Positions 8,582 to 17,476 of a DNA stretch of 64,000 nt are shown here, one piece after another. Below the pieces are notes generated by a model. That model had not been told where the DNA came from, made no database searches, and saw nothing but the letters and a program-made list of their open reading frames with translations. A program made the translations under genes and the position numbers. The stretch's first letter is position 1, and each line of letters starts with the position of its first letter. This stretch comes from Gammaproteobacteria bacterium. GTDB taxonomy: Bacteria > Pseudomonadota > Gammaproteobacteria > Pseudomonadales > Azotimanducaceae. Location: contig DUBB01000016.1 of NCBI GenBank assembly GCA_012960535.1, positions 59,368-123,367 on the forward strand, in the 5' to 3' direction.

Positions 8582-9943
8582 CTACCCTGTCAAACTGTTG
8601 TGCGCAGCCTCAATACCAGCCTTTAATTTGGAGATCAGCTCATCAATCTGTTCCAGCGTAATAATCAGAGGTGGAGAGAGCACGCAGACATTAATGAGCG
8701 GCCTGACTATCAGACCAAACTGGTAGCAGTAGTGATCAACCAGTTCACCCAGGGCATAATCGCGATCCAGCAGAGTGTTGCCGGTAATAGCGTCCGGTGC
8801 CTCCAGTTCTATCGCCGCCATTAGACCGAGGCCGCGAACGTTCTTCACCAAGGGCAATTCAAGCAGACCCTGCAACTTGTCCTGAAAATAAGGCGCTACT
8901 TCCCGAACATGCTCGAGCAACTGCTCGTTGACAATAATATCCCAGACAGCCAGGCCAGCAGCGCAGGATACCGGGTTTGCAGACCAGGTATAACCCGTGG
9001 GGAAAATATAACCGTCTGCATTGTCCAGGGAAATTTCGGCCATAAACGCGTCCGATACGGCGAAACCGCCGAGGGGCACGTAACCTGAGGTAACGCCCTT
9101 CGCGAAGGTGATAATATCAGGGCACACATCAAATATTGCTTCAGATGCAAACCAATGGCCCAATCGGCCAAACCCGGTGACCACCTCATCGGCAATATAT
9201 AATATGCCATGGGATTTAACAGTCTCCCAGCAGCGGCGATTGTAATCCGCCGGAGGTACAATTACCCCACCTGACCCCATCACCGGTTCAGCGATAAAAC
9301 ACATGACATTATCGGCGCCAATGCTGGCAATAGTGGATTCAAGCTCCTCAATCAGGAAATCACAGAAATCTTCTTCGGTTCGGTTCTGCCCACTCTGAGA
9401 CAGATCAGGTGCCGACAGAAAATGTACATTTTCTGTGTCAGTATCCATCGCAGACTTATCTCTCTCCTTACCGGAGACCGATGCAGCAAGATAAGTACTA
9501 CCGTGGTAGCCTTTCTGCCTGCATAGGATATGTTTTCGATGCGGTTTACCTTTTATATTGTTAGCTAACTGGCAGAGACGTAGAGCCGCATCTACAGCGG
9601 TTGACCCGCCTGTGGTGAAAAAAATTCGATTGAGATCACCCGGTGTCACCGAAGCAATTTTCTGAGCAAGTTCTGTTTCACCCGGGTGAAAAACCGAAAA
9701 AGTGCTCGCATAGCCGAGCTCCATGATCTGTGCAGACACTGCATCGGCAATTTCCTGGCGACCATATCCCACCTGCATACACCACATGCCACCAGGGCCA
9801 TCAAGTAACTGATGATCGTTGTTGTCGTACAAATAAACACCCTCCGCACGGCAAATCTGTGGCGTCGAATCATCTTTGCCCAGAGCAGGAAGATTAGCCC
9901 AGGGGTGTAGTAAATGCTGATTAAAACTTTCTCTTGATTTCAT
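8582..9943 (-). CDS. Class III PLP-dependent aminotransferase
   Basis: A 453-residue omega-transaminase/aspartate-aminotransferase-superfamily protein. The E-G-V-Y-L-Y-D strand, the glycine-rich G-G-S-T-A-V-D phosphate site, D-E-V-V-T-G-F-G-R (about 252-260, PLP-pyridine Asp) and F-A-K-G-V-T-S-G-Y with Schiff-base Lys282 are all present and of normal spacing. Start ATG 9943 gives the family's usual short N-terminus; a TTG 24 bases upstream with GGAGG in front of it is a real alternative. Such enzymes move an amino group from omega-amino acids, polyamines or amines to pyruvate or 2-oxoglutarate. It stands alone on its strand, convergent with the Rieske gene. Confidence 0.92.
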   Translation of the reverse strand: MKSRESFNQHLLHPWANLPALGKDDSTPQICRAEGVYLYDNNDHQLLDGPGGMWCMQVGYGRQEIADAVSAQIMELGYASTFSVFHPGETELAQKIASVTPGDLNRIFFTTGGSTAVDAALRLCQLANNIKGKPHRKHILCRQKGYHGSTYLAASVSGKERDKSAMDTDTENVHFLSAPDLSQSGQNRTEEDFCDFLIEELESTIASIGADNVMCFIAEPVMGSGGVIVPPADYNRRCWETVKSHGILYIADEVVTGFGRLGHWFASEAIFDVCPDIITFAKGVTSGYVPLGGFAVSDAFMAEISLDNADGYIFPTGYTWSANPVSCAAGLAVWDIIVNEQLLEHVREVAPYFQDKLQGLLELPLVKNVRGLGLMAAIELEAPDAITGNTLLDRDYALGELVDHYCYQFGLIVRPLINVCVLSPPLIITLEQIDELISKLKAGIEAAHNSLTG

Positions 9944-10209
9944 ATGCAATAGAGGCCCATCCCGCAAGCGCAATGCCTCCTTTCTCCTCAAACTCTGGTT
10001 GATCTCTGTAATTGCTCCTGACCACAGAATCGTGGTCGATCATCATATCCCAGAATCGCGTTAAACGCAGGACTTAAACAATAGCAGCAAAAGTGTTCTT
10101 GGCGGCCTTGATCATCGGTGCAATTAATCAAAGCCAGGTGCAACTATAAATGTCCAACCAGTCATGGGTAGCGATTGAACATGGCTGCCACGCCTGATAA
10201 ATTCTGTAA

Positions 10210-11319
10210 ATGCCCCCTGCCAAAAAGAAGACCTGCTACTGCGTTGACTACCTTCATAGAGGATACCTTCAGACTCTGAAATTAGCTGTTCGACTTACCT
10301 GTATGCTGATCGTGCTGTTCGGTGCAGGTGCTTTCGGTGACTCTACCTCAGATGATCAAGCAAACTTAGCTGACAAAGTAAGCTGCCCGCTGTTCGGTGC
10401 CGCCACAGGGCTGGATGCAACCCTGACGATCCAAATACAAAACGTCCAACGCTCTTATGTCTTACACCTGCCGGAGGACTATAATTGCGAATCGAAACAT
10501 CCCTTGGTGATAGGCCTGCATGGCTACACAGGATCCGGCTCAGATTTTCAACACAAGACAACCGGCATGTTCGCCAGCATCAATCGATACCGTTATATAG
10601 GGGTCTTTCCAAATGGTACTGAGTCTGCACCAGGCAGTGGTCTAACCTCTTTTAACGACCTTGGCTCAAGGTTTGACAATGGTCCTCTTGGCCCTACCTG
10701 CGCACCCGAATCCTACTCCTATGACGATTTCGAAAACTGCCCGAAAACAGAGCAGACACGTCAGTGTCACTGGGGAACAAGTTGTGCAGACGATCTGCTA
10801 TTCCTACGTAGATTAACCGATCACCTACAGGCCCACTACAGCATCGATGCAGCCCGAATTTTTCTCATGGGCTTCAGCCAGGGTGCACAGACCGCTGCAG
10901 GCATCGCCTGCGGTCTTCAGGATAAACTGGCTGCTGTGATCCCGGTTCACGGCTTCCCCACAAGTGGATACGCCTGTGGCCCTGAAAGCAAAGTATCTCT
11001 CCTCCAGATCGTTGGCCACCAGGATCAGGTCGTTAACGGTCTGGGCCAGGCCAGTGCAGACGGTATGATCTACGATTCCGCAGCCACCACTGCATCGGTC
11101 TGGGCAAAAGCCCAGCACTGTGCCAAAAACGGCAATACACCTTACCCCACCGTTTCAGACGGCTACCAAGGCTGGCAATGCTCTGAACACGCCAACTGCG
11201 CCAGCGCCGCGTCGATTGTCACCTGCTCCTGGCAAGGCGGCCATGTCTGGGCAAAACAGGGCGCCAGAAACATCGGTTTAGAAGCCATATGGGAGTTTAT
11301 GGGGAACACTTCGAAATAA
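10210..11319 (+). CDS. Secreted esterase of the poly(3-hydroxybutyrate) depolymerase / feruloyl esterase family
   Basis: A 369-residue alpha/beta hydrolase. A hydrophobic export segment is at about 23-41 after a basic stretch (P-A-K-K-K), longer than usual in its n-region, so the true start may be a little downstream. The oxyanion loop is L-H-G-Y-T-G (103-108), the nucleophile elbow G-F-S-Q-G-A places Ser223, Asp272 lies in G-H-Q-D-Q and His345 in G-G-H-V-W. Around ten cysteines in the mature part suggest disulfides and an extracytoplasmic location. Relatives hydrolyse short polyester oligomers, acetylxylan or feruloyl esters. It is followed by the desaturase after 145 bases; no other polymer-degrading gene is near. 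Confidence 0.87.
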   Translation: MPPAKKKTCYCVDYLHRGYLQTLKLAVRLTCMLIVLFGAGAFGDSTSDDQANLADKVSCPLFGAATGLDATLTIQIQNVQRSYVLHLPEDYNCESKHPLVIGLHGYTGSGSDFQHKTTGMFASINRYRYIGVFPNGTESAPGSGLTSFNDLGSRFDNGPLGPTCAPESYSYDDFENCPKTEQTRQCHWGTSCADDLLFLRRLTDHLQAHYSIDAARIFLMGFSQGAQTAAGIACGLQDKLAAVIPVHGFPTSGYACGPESKVSLLQIVGHQDQVVNGLGQASADGMIYDSAATTASVWAKAQHCAKNGNTPYPTVSDGYQGWQCSEHANCASAASIVTCSWQGGHVWAKQGARNIGLEAIWEFMGNTSK

Positions 11320-11464
11320 ACTGACTATCAGCTATTAGGCAAACTGGAAAATATGTAACTGGAAAATGGTCAGACAATTGGCGACAATAACATGGTTTCG
11401 GTTCATGAAAGTCAGACACGATACCGCGTAGGACGATTAGGGTTAAAAGCACATCAAAAGGAAA

Positions 11465-12481
11465 ATGATGCTATTCAAGTCCATAGAAGGCGCCTACCGG
11501 CATAGCGCAGCAATCGTATATAGCCTGGCGACCTATACTCTGGGCTGGTCCCTATTGTTCTTCTCCGGCTGGGCTGGCTTTCTGCCAGGTCTATTTTTGC
11601 TCGCTCACGGGCTGATTATCGGTGCCTATTTAATACATGAGTGTGCCCATAACACCGTGTTCAGATCAAACAAGCACAATGCTTCACTTGGCAAAATACT
11701 AGGCTGGCTATGTGGTTCCAGCTACGGAACCCAGGAAGATATTCGCTACAAACATTTTCGCCATCATGTCGATAATGATGATGTTGTCTGGTTTGATTAT
11801 GAAGCTTTTTTCCTCCGCCATCCGCTATTTTACAGGGTCACCGTACTACTTGAGTGGTTCTATATCCCAGCCCATGACCTTCTCATGCATACCATCATGA
11901 TGTTCAGCGCTTTTATCATTCCGCAAAGACATTCGCAACGAGTCCGCAATTTAATCGTTATTACTATTCGAGGCAGCCTGATCTTAACCCTGGCTTTATG
12001 GTTCCCGGTAGCATTGCTGGGCTACATCATCGCTTATACGCTAATGATCATCGTCTTGCGATTCATGGATGGTCTAGAACACGACTACCCTTATCATTTA
12101 AGACTCTATTCGGATGAAGTCTCCGAACATAAAGGGGATCTGGCCTGGGAGCAGGAACATACTTTCAGCCCCATGATATCCTGGCGCCATCCTCGGCTTA
12201 ACTGGCTAGTATTAAATTTTGGCTATCACAACGCCCATCACGCCAGACCCACCACCCCCTGGTATGAACTACCCGCCCTGCATGAAAAACTGTTTGGCAG
12301 TTCTGCAGAGAATATAATCCCGCTATGGCCTCAGTTAGTGATGTACCATCGTTACCGCACCTATCGTATATTTCATGATGCCCCCGGCCTGACCCCTGTC
12401 TCAGGTCACGCATTTCTCAAGGCAACCCAGCAGGCCAGAGTCACTGGCGGAAATGCGGCATCTTTCCTCACCTCCTTTTAG
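11465..12481 (+). CDS. Membrane fatty acid desaturase / hydroxylase family protein
   Basis: A 338-residue di-iron membrane enzyme. Its three histidine boxes are complete: H-E-C-A-H (58-62), H-F-R-H-H (97-101) and H-N-A-H-H (255-259). Hydrophobic segments flank them in the order expected (about 20-55, 140-152, 165-200). Members insert double bonds or hydroxyls into fatty acyl, carotenoid or related lipids with oxygen and a ferredoxin-type donor. The donor is not encoded next to it. The stop is followed 8 bases later by the TTG start of the isomerase-like gene, whose ribosome site overlaps this stop, so the two are likely co-translated. Confidence 0.88.
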   Translation: MMLFKSIEGAYRHSAAIVYSLATYTLGWSLLFFSGWAGFLPGLFLLAHGLIIGAYLIHECAHNTVFRSNKHNASLGKILGWLCGSSYGTQEDIRYKHFRHHVDNDDVVWFDYEAFFLRHPLFYRVTVLLEWFYIPAHDLLMHTIMMFSAFIIPQRHSQRVRNLIVITIRGSLILTLALWFPVALLGYIIAYTLMIIVLRFMDGLEHDYPYHLRLYSDEVSEHKGDLAWEQEHTFSPMISWRHPRLNWLVLNFGYHNAHHARPTTPWYELPALHEKLFGSSAENIIPLWPQLVMYHRYRTYRIFHDAPGLTPVSGHAFLKATQQARVTGGNAASFLTSF

Positions 12482-12489
12482 GACTTGCT

Positions 12490-13341
12490 TTGCAAAAATT
12501 AGAAATTTACCAGTCACTATGGGCAATGCAACAACGCATTCCAGGTAAGGCCGAGCGGTCCATGCCTGAACAATTCAAGCAAATTGCTGAAGCTGGCTAC
12601 CATGGCGTGTGCCTGGATCCCGCGGTTGACGAGATTAATGAGTGCCTGGCTTTAAAGCCTCTTTTTAAAGAATATCAACTAGGATGTATGGTCAATGCTT
12701 TTCCATACACGGCAGAAGAACTGGCGCCACTACTGGACATGGCAACCAGCCTCAATGCCAGCCAGGTTAATATTATCGGCGGCGTCATGCCCTTACAGCC
12801 CAGTGCAGCGGCCTCTGTAGTACGCTCGTGGTTAACTACCGCTGAGCATTATGCCATGCCTGTGCTGATGGAAACCCACCGCAACGGCACCTTAAACGAC
12901 CTGTTCTATACATTGGAAGTCTTGCACCAGGTTCCAGAATTACGCTTATGCGCTGATCTTTCACACTTCGTGGTTGACCGGGAATTCCCCTTACCCTTAA
13001 GCGAGCAGGACGGTCAATATATAGACCAGATATTAGAACGCTCAGATTCATTTCAGGGCAGAGTATCCAATAACGAGCAAATCCAGATTGCCCTGAACTT
13101 CCCTCAGCACAAACAATGGCTCGACCAGTTCCTTGCCTGGTGGCGACAAGGGATGAGCAAGTGGGCTGCGCGCAATGGACAAGCTGCCACCCTAAGATTC
13201 CTGGTCGAACTTGGCCCGCCGCCCTATGCCATTACAGATGGCAATCAACGGGAACTCAGTGACCGATGGCAAGAGGGCCTGCAGATCAAATCCCTGGTCG
13301 AACAAATCTGGCAGGACATATCGTTACAGTCGACACCCTGA
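12490..13341 (+). CDS. Sugar phosphate isomerase/epimerase-like TIM barrel (AP endonuclease family 2)
   Basis: A 283-residue xylose-isomerase-like TIM barrel. The start is TTG at 12490: an AGGA overlapping the upstream stop sits 6-7 bases before it, and the sequence L-E-I-Y-Q-S-L-W-A-M begins the first beta strand immediately. Metal-site features of the family include M-E-T-H-R at about residue 129 (Glu and His) and A-D-L-S-H at 158-162. Related proteins isomerise or epimerise sugars, inositols or hydroxypyruvate. Nothing in the neighbourhood points to a sugar pathway; the coupling is to a lipid desaturase. The 231 bases that follow contain no gene I can support. Confidence 0.82.
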   Translation: MQKLEIYQSLWAMQQRIPGKAERSMPEQFKQIAEAGYHGVCLDPAVDEINECLALKPLFKEYQLGCMVNAFPYTAEELAPLLDMATSLNASQVNIIGGVMPLQPSAAASVVRSWLTTAEHYAMPVLMETHRNGTLNDLFYTLEVLHQVPELRLCADLSHFVVDREFPLPLSEQDGQYIDQILERSDSFQGRVSNNEQIQIALNFPQHKQWLDQFLAWWRQGMSKWAARNGQAATLRFLVELGPPPYAITDGNQRELSDRWQEGLQIKSLVEQIWQDISLQSTP

Positions 13342-13572
13342 ACAGCATTAAAAGCAACGGTTTCTTGAACTCTACTGCTGTACCGGGCAATTTCTATCCA
13401 GGCAGCACGGTCATTATCTGATCCGGTTCCAGTTATCTTTTCCGCGTTCAGCGCCTACCTTACAAAAAACATATTTCCTGGTTTGCAGTCAGGCCATGTG
13501 GTTGTGGTTACAGTTTTTCGGGACAGGCGTTCGTTAACGTTGACAGCCCGGAGTGAATTGTCCAGGGAGAGC

Positions 13573-13800
13573 TCAGGATGGTTTAGCTTTCTGCATCGCT
13601 TCAAGATAGTGAAGCGCTTTCCGCGAAATAAGTGAAAATTCCGTGTTTTCGATGGAACACTGCTTTATGACCCTGGTTTTCATCGTTCCTGTCCAGAATT
13701 TTTCAAGATGCTGAGCCACCTGAAGCGCTACCTCATCATGACTACCATTGGCACTCATATTAAGGGCAATCTGATTGATCATTTTAACGGGACGTGTCAT
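13573..13800 (-). CDS. fdsD: NAD-dependent formate dehydrogenase delta subunit
   Basis: A 75-residue protein recognised as FdsD by the N-terminal M-I-N-Q-I-A-L-N-M-S and the central A-Q-H-L-E-K-F-W pattern and by its place at the end of an fds operon. GGGAG stands 6 bases before the ATG. FdsD is a small accessory subunit; in related systems it helps assembly or stability of the cytosolic molybdenum formate dehydrogenase. It follows fdhD by 26 bases, as the last gene of the operon. Confidence 0.9.
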   Translation of the reverse strand: MTRPVKMINQIALNMSANGSHDEVALQVAQHLEKFWTGTMKTRVIKQCSIENTEFSLISRKALHYLEAMQKAKPS

Positions 13801-13826
13801 TGGTGCTCCCTTCTAATCCAACCCTT

Positions 13827-14630
13827 TCAACCCGGCAAACGCTGTCGGCCAGTATAGATTACATGACGTTCTGGTCTTGTAAATGCCACCAGCGTCAAAC
13901 CACTTTGATTGGCCAGTTCAATAGCCAGTGAAGTTGGCGCTGAAAGCGTTGCCAGTAACGGTATATTTGCACTGGCCGTCTTAAACACCATCTCATAACT
14001 GGCGCGACTGGTAACCAGGGCAAACCCCGGGCTATCAGCATCACCTTGCCGGTTTCTGGCACCCAGCAATTTATCCAACGCATTATGGCGACCCACATCC
14101 TCGCGAATAATCAGCAATTCCCCGTTTACGCTACACCAGGCAGCTGCATGTACAGCCCCTGTCTGCCTTTGCAATTCCTGCCTCTCACCCAGCGTTACCA
14201 GGGCACTTTGCACAGCGCTGTGAGTCACTCGAATATCTGATGTTATCAACGCAGGTTTATTCATGACCTGATCCAGTGATTCTATGCCACAAATGCCACA
14301 GCCTGTTCGACCTGCCAGAACCCGACGCCGATGTTTGAGTCGGGCAAAGGGTGCTTCTGTGATAGTCATGGCCAATTCAATGCCTTTGGATGTTATATTT
14401 TCTTTACAATCCAGAAGTTGAAGCGGTGAATCCAGAATACCCTCACTCATGCTGAAACCAATTGCAAAGTCTTCCAGGTCACTGGGTGTTGCCATCATCA
14501 CAGCATGAGATATATCGTTGTAAACCATCGCCACAGGCATTTCTACAGCGACCTGATCCACGCCAGAAACAACCTTGCCTGCCTGCCAGACAACTCGTGA
14601 GAGCGCTCTTGCTTTAACTAGATCATTCAT
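13827..14630 (-). CDS. fdhD: Formate dehydrogenase accessory sulfurtransferase FdhD
   Basis: A 267-residue FdhD. It carries the sulfur-relay motif C-G-I-C at Cys111 and Cys114 within G-R-T-G-C-G-I-C-G, and E-D-V-G-R-H-N-A further on, both hallmarks of the family. FdhD moves sulfur from a cysteine desulfurase onto the bis-MGD molybdenum cofactor before insertion in formate dehydrogenase. Its ATG overlaps the stop of fdsA (ATGA), so synthesis is coupled to the catalytic subunit it matures. Confidence 0.96.
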   Translation of the reverse strand: MNDLVKARALSRVVWQAGKVVSGVDQVAVEMPVAMVYNDISHAVMMATPSDLEDFAIGFSMSEGILDSPLQLLDCKENITSKGIELAMTITEAPFARLKHRRRVLAGRTGCGICGIESLDQVMNKPALITSDIRVTHSAVQSALVTLGERQELQRQTGAVHAAAWCSVNGELLIIREDVGRHNALDKLLGARNRQGDADSPGFALVTSRASYEMVFKTASANIPLLATLSAPTSLAIELANQSGLTLVAFTRPERHVIYTGRQRLPG

Positions 14631-17476
14631 ACCTGCTGGGCTTTTTCGAGCAGCCGAAGCTGCTCATCATGGTAGTCCTTTTGTCGCCTCTGCCAGTTTG
14701 ATGGCTGGCTGACCTTACTCACCTGCACCGCGGTGACTTTATATTCTGGACAGTTAGTTGCCCAATCACTGTTATCGGTGGTAATCACATTGGCGCCGGA
14801 AACCGGATGATGAAAGGTTGTATAGACCACGCCGGGCTTGACTCGGTCGGTTACCTCAGCGTGCAGTACAGTTTCCCCCACCCTGCTCTGTATGCCTATC
14901 CAGTCACCCGGGCTGATACCACGTTCCTCCGCATCATGAGGGTGAATTTCCAGAGTATCTTCAGCATGCCACTGACTGTTGTCCGTGCGTCTGGTCTGAG
15001 CACCGACATTATACTGGGACAAAATGCGCCCGGTTGTTAAAAGCAATGGGTACTTCCGGTTAGCACGTTCATCGGTAGGAACATACTCGGTAATTGCAAA
15101 GAAACCCTTACCACGGACGAACTCACCAACATGCATGATTGGCGTCCCTTCGGGAGACGCGTCATTGCATGGCCATTGAATACTTCCCAATTTATCCAGT
15201 TTATCGTAGTTCACACCGGCAAAAGTGGGCGTCAATCTTGCAATCTCATCCATGATTTCCGATGGATGCTCATAAGTCATGCTACACCCCAACGCATTGG
15301 CAAACGCCATAGTGGCCTGCCAGTCAGCTTTACCGCTCAGAGGCGCTATGGCTTTCCTTACTCGCGAGATGCGTCGTTCTGCGTTGGTAAAGGTTCCATC
15401 TTTTTCAAGGAAAGTAGCTCCAGGCAAAAACACATGAGCATACTTGGCGGTTTCATTAAGAAAAATGTCCTGGATCACCAGGCATTCCAGGGATCGCAAA
15501 GCCGCTTCAACATGCTGCGTATTCGGATCAGATTGAGCTATATCTTCTCCCTGGCAGTACAGACCCTTAAAATCCCCATCCAGGGCTGCATCGAACATAT
15601 TCGGAATCCTAAGGCCCGGCTCGGGATCCAGTGTTACCCCCCATTCTGCCTCAAACAGCTGTCGTGTTAGAGGCTCAGAAATATGCCGATAGCCAGGCAA
15701 TTCGTGAGGGAATGATCCCATATCACAGGAACCCTGGACGTTGTTCTGCCCTCTTAAGGGATTAACACCCACCCCATCGCGACCCAAATTACCCGTTAAC
15801 ATAGCCAGATTCGCGATAGCCATTACCGCAGTAGATCCCTGGCTGTGCTCTGTAACGCCCAGCCCATAAAAAATAGCGGCATTGCCTGCTCCAGCATAGA
15901 GCCGAGCGGCGCTACGCAGATCATTAGCTGGGATCCCCGTAATATCAGCCGTCGTCTCCGGTGAATGCTGTTCAGCAAGGATGAATTTCTGCCACTTTCT
16001 GAACGCGTCAAGATCACTTCGTTCCTGAATATAGTCCTGAGCATGAAGCCCTTCACTGAGGATCACATGAGCCAGTGCATTGAGCACGGTAACATTAGTT
16101 CCTGGACGTACAGGCAAGTGAAATTCGGCGCTGATGTGGGGTGAACTCACCAATTCAATCTTTCGGGGATCAATGACAATCAGTTTCGCCCCGGCACGTA
16201 AACGGCGCTTGAGACGTGAGGCAAAAACCGGATGCGCATCAGTGGGGTTTGCTCCCATAACGATGACCACATCAGCCTCGTCCACTGAAGCAAAGGTCTG
16301 CGTTCCTGCAGATTCTCCCAGGGTTGTTTTCAACCCAAAACCGGTAGGTGAGTGGCACACTCTGGCACAGGTATCAATATTATTATTGCCAAATCCCGCG
16401 CGCACCATTTTCTGGACCAGGTACACTTCCTCATTGGTACAACGGGATGACGAAATAGCACCGACACTGTTATTGCCATGTTTTTGCTGTATTTCAGTAA
16501 AACGCTGCGCAGCATACTGCACAGCTTCCTGCCAGGACACCTGGCGCCAGGGCTGATCAATACTGTCCCGAATCATCGGCTGGGTAATCCGATCTTTATG
16601 ATTCACATAACCAAAAGCAAAGCGACCTTTAACGCAGGCATGACCTTCATTGGCTTTTCCTTTTCTATCAGGCGTCATCCGAACTACCTGATCCCCTTTT
16701 AATTCTGCCTTGAAGGAACAGCCCACGCCACAGTAGGCACAGGTGGTTGTAACACTATGCTCCGGCTTACCCAAGTCGATAATACTCTTCTCAACCAATG
16801 TCGCTGTAGGGCAGGCATCGACGCAGGCACCACAGGATACGCATTCAGAATCCATGAATGCTTCACTTTGCCCAGCACTGATAACCGAGGCAAAGCCGCG
16901 ACCTTCAACGGTCAGCGCGAAAGTTCCCTGTACTTCCTCACAGGCACGTACACAGCGAGAACAGACAATGCATTTGGCCGCATCGAAAGTAAAATAAGGA
17001 TTTGACGTGTCCTTTTCTGCAACGAGATGGTTGCTGCCAGCATAACCGTAGCGCACTTCCCTCAAGCCAAGCTCTCCGGCTGTATCCTGTAATTCACAAT
17101 CACCATTGGTTGCGCAGGTGAGGCAATCCAGTGGATGATCAGAAATATATAGTTCCATCACATTACGACGTAATTTAGCTAATTCATCAGACTGGGTCCT
17201 AACTTCCATTCCTGCTTCTGCTGCCGTGGTACAGGAAGCAGGGAAACCGTCTCGTCCCTGTATCTTAACGAGGCACACCCGGCAGGAACCAAAGGGTTCG
17301 AGTTGGTCTGTTGCACATAGTCTTGGGATCTTTATTCCGCCCTGCATGGCTGCACGCATCACGGAGGTCCCCTCGGCGACGGTTACTTCAATGCCATCAA
17401 TGGCCAAAGTCATCATTTTCGAACCGGTACTGACCGGTGTACCACCATCTGGCTGGGGCTGATAGAATTCAAGCAT
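14627..17476 (-). CDS. fdsA: NAD-dependent formate dehydrogenase catalytic (alpha) subunit
   Basis: A 949-residue molybdopterin oxidoreductase. Numbering from ATG 17476 (GGGAG 9 bases upstream, overlapping the fdsB stop by 8 bases): an N-terminal 2Fe-2S domain (Cys54, 65, 68, 82), a His114/Cys118, 121, 127 cluster, two 4Fe-4S ferredoxin clusters (Cys169-179 and Cys212-222), then the Mo domain with its own 4Fe-4S (Cys246, 249, 253, 281) and the metal-ligand Cys374 in V-C-H-S-P. The ligand codon is TGC, so this is a cysteine, not selenocysteine, enzyme. It oxidises formate to CO2 and passes electrons to the FdsB NADH site. Size and cluster set are normal for cytosolic Fds. Confidence 0.96.
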   Translation of the reverse strand: MLEFYQPQPDGGTPVSTGSKMMTLAIDGIEVTVAEGTSVMRAAMQGGIKIPRLCATDQLEPFGSCRVCLVKIQGRDGFPASCTTAAEAGMEVRTQSDELAKLRRNVMELYISDHPLDCLTCATNGDCELQDTAGELGLREVRYGYAGSNHLVAEKDTSNPYFTFDAAKCIVCSRCVRACEEVQGTFALTVEGRGFASVISAGQSEAFMDSECVSCGACVDACPTATLVEKSIIDLGKPEHSVTTTCAYCGVGCSFKAELKGDQVVRMTPDRKGKANEGHACVKGRFAFGYVNHKDRITQPMIRDSIDQPWRQVSWQEAVQYAAQRFTEIQQKHGNNSVGAISSSRCTNEEVYLVQKMVRAGFGNNNIDTCARVCHSPTGFGLKTTLGESAGTQTFASVDEADVVIVMGANPTDAHPVFASRLKRRLRAGAKLIVIDPRKIELVSSPHISAEFHLPVRPGTNVTVLNALAHVILSEGLHAQDYIQERSDLDAFRKWQKFILAEQHSPETTADITGIPANDLRSAARLYAGAGNAAIFYGLGVTEHSQGSTAVMAIANLAMLTGNLGRDGVGVNPLRGQNNVQGSCDMGSFPHELPGYRHISEPLTRQLFEAEWGVTLDPEPGLRIPNMFDAALDGDFKGLYCQGEDIAQSDPNTQHVEAALRSLECLVIQDIFLNETAKYAHVFLPGATFLEKDGTFTNAERRISRVRKAIAPLSGKADWQATMAFANALGCSMTYEHPSEIMDEIARLTPTFAGVNYDKLDKLGSIQWPCNDASPEGTPIMHVGEFVRGKGFFAITEYVPTDERANRKYPLLLTTGRILSQYNVGAQTRRTDNSQWHAEDTLEIHPHDAEERGISPGDWIGIQSRVGETVLHAEVTDRVKPGVVYTTFHHPVSGANVITTDNSDWATNCPEYKVTAVQVSKVSQPSNWQRRQKDYHDEQLRLLEKAQQV

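Noticed and set aside
10210..10300. Doubt about the long n-region of the esterase signal
   Set aside because: No better start codon with an in-frame ribosome site was found, so the ATG at 10210 was kept.
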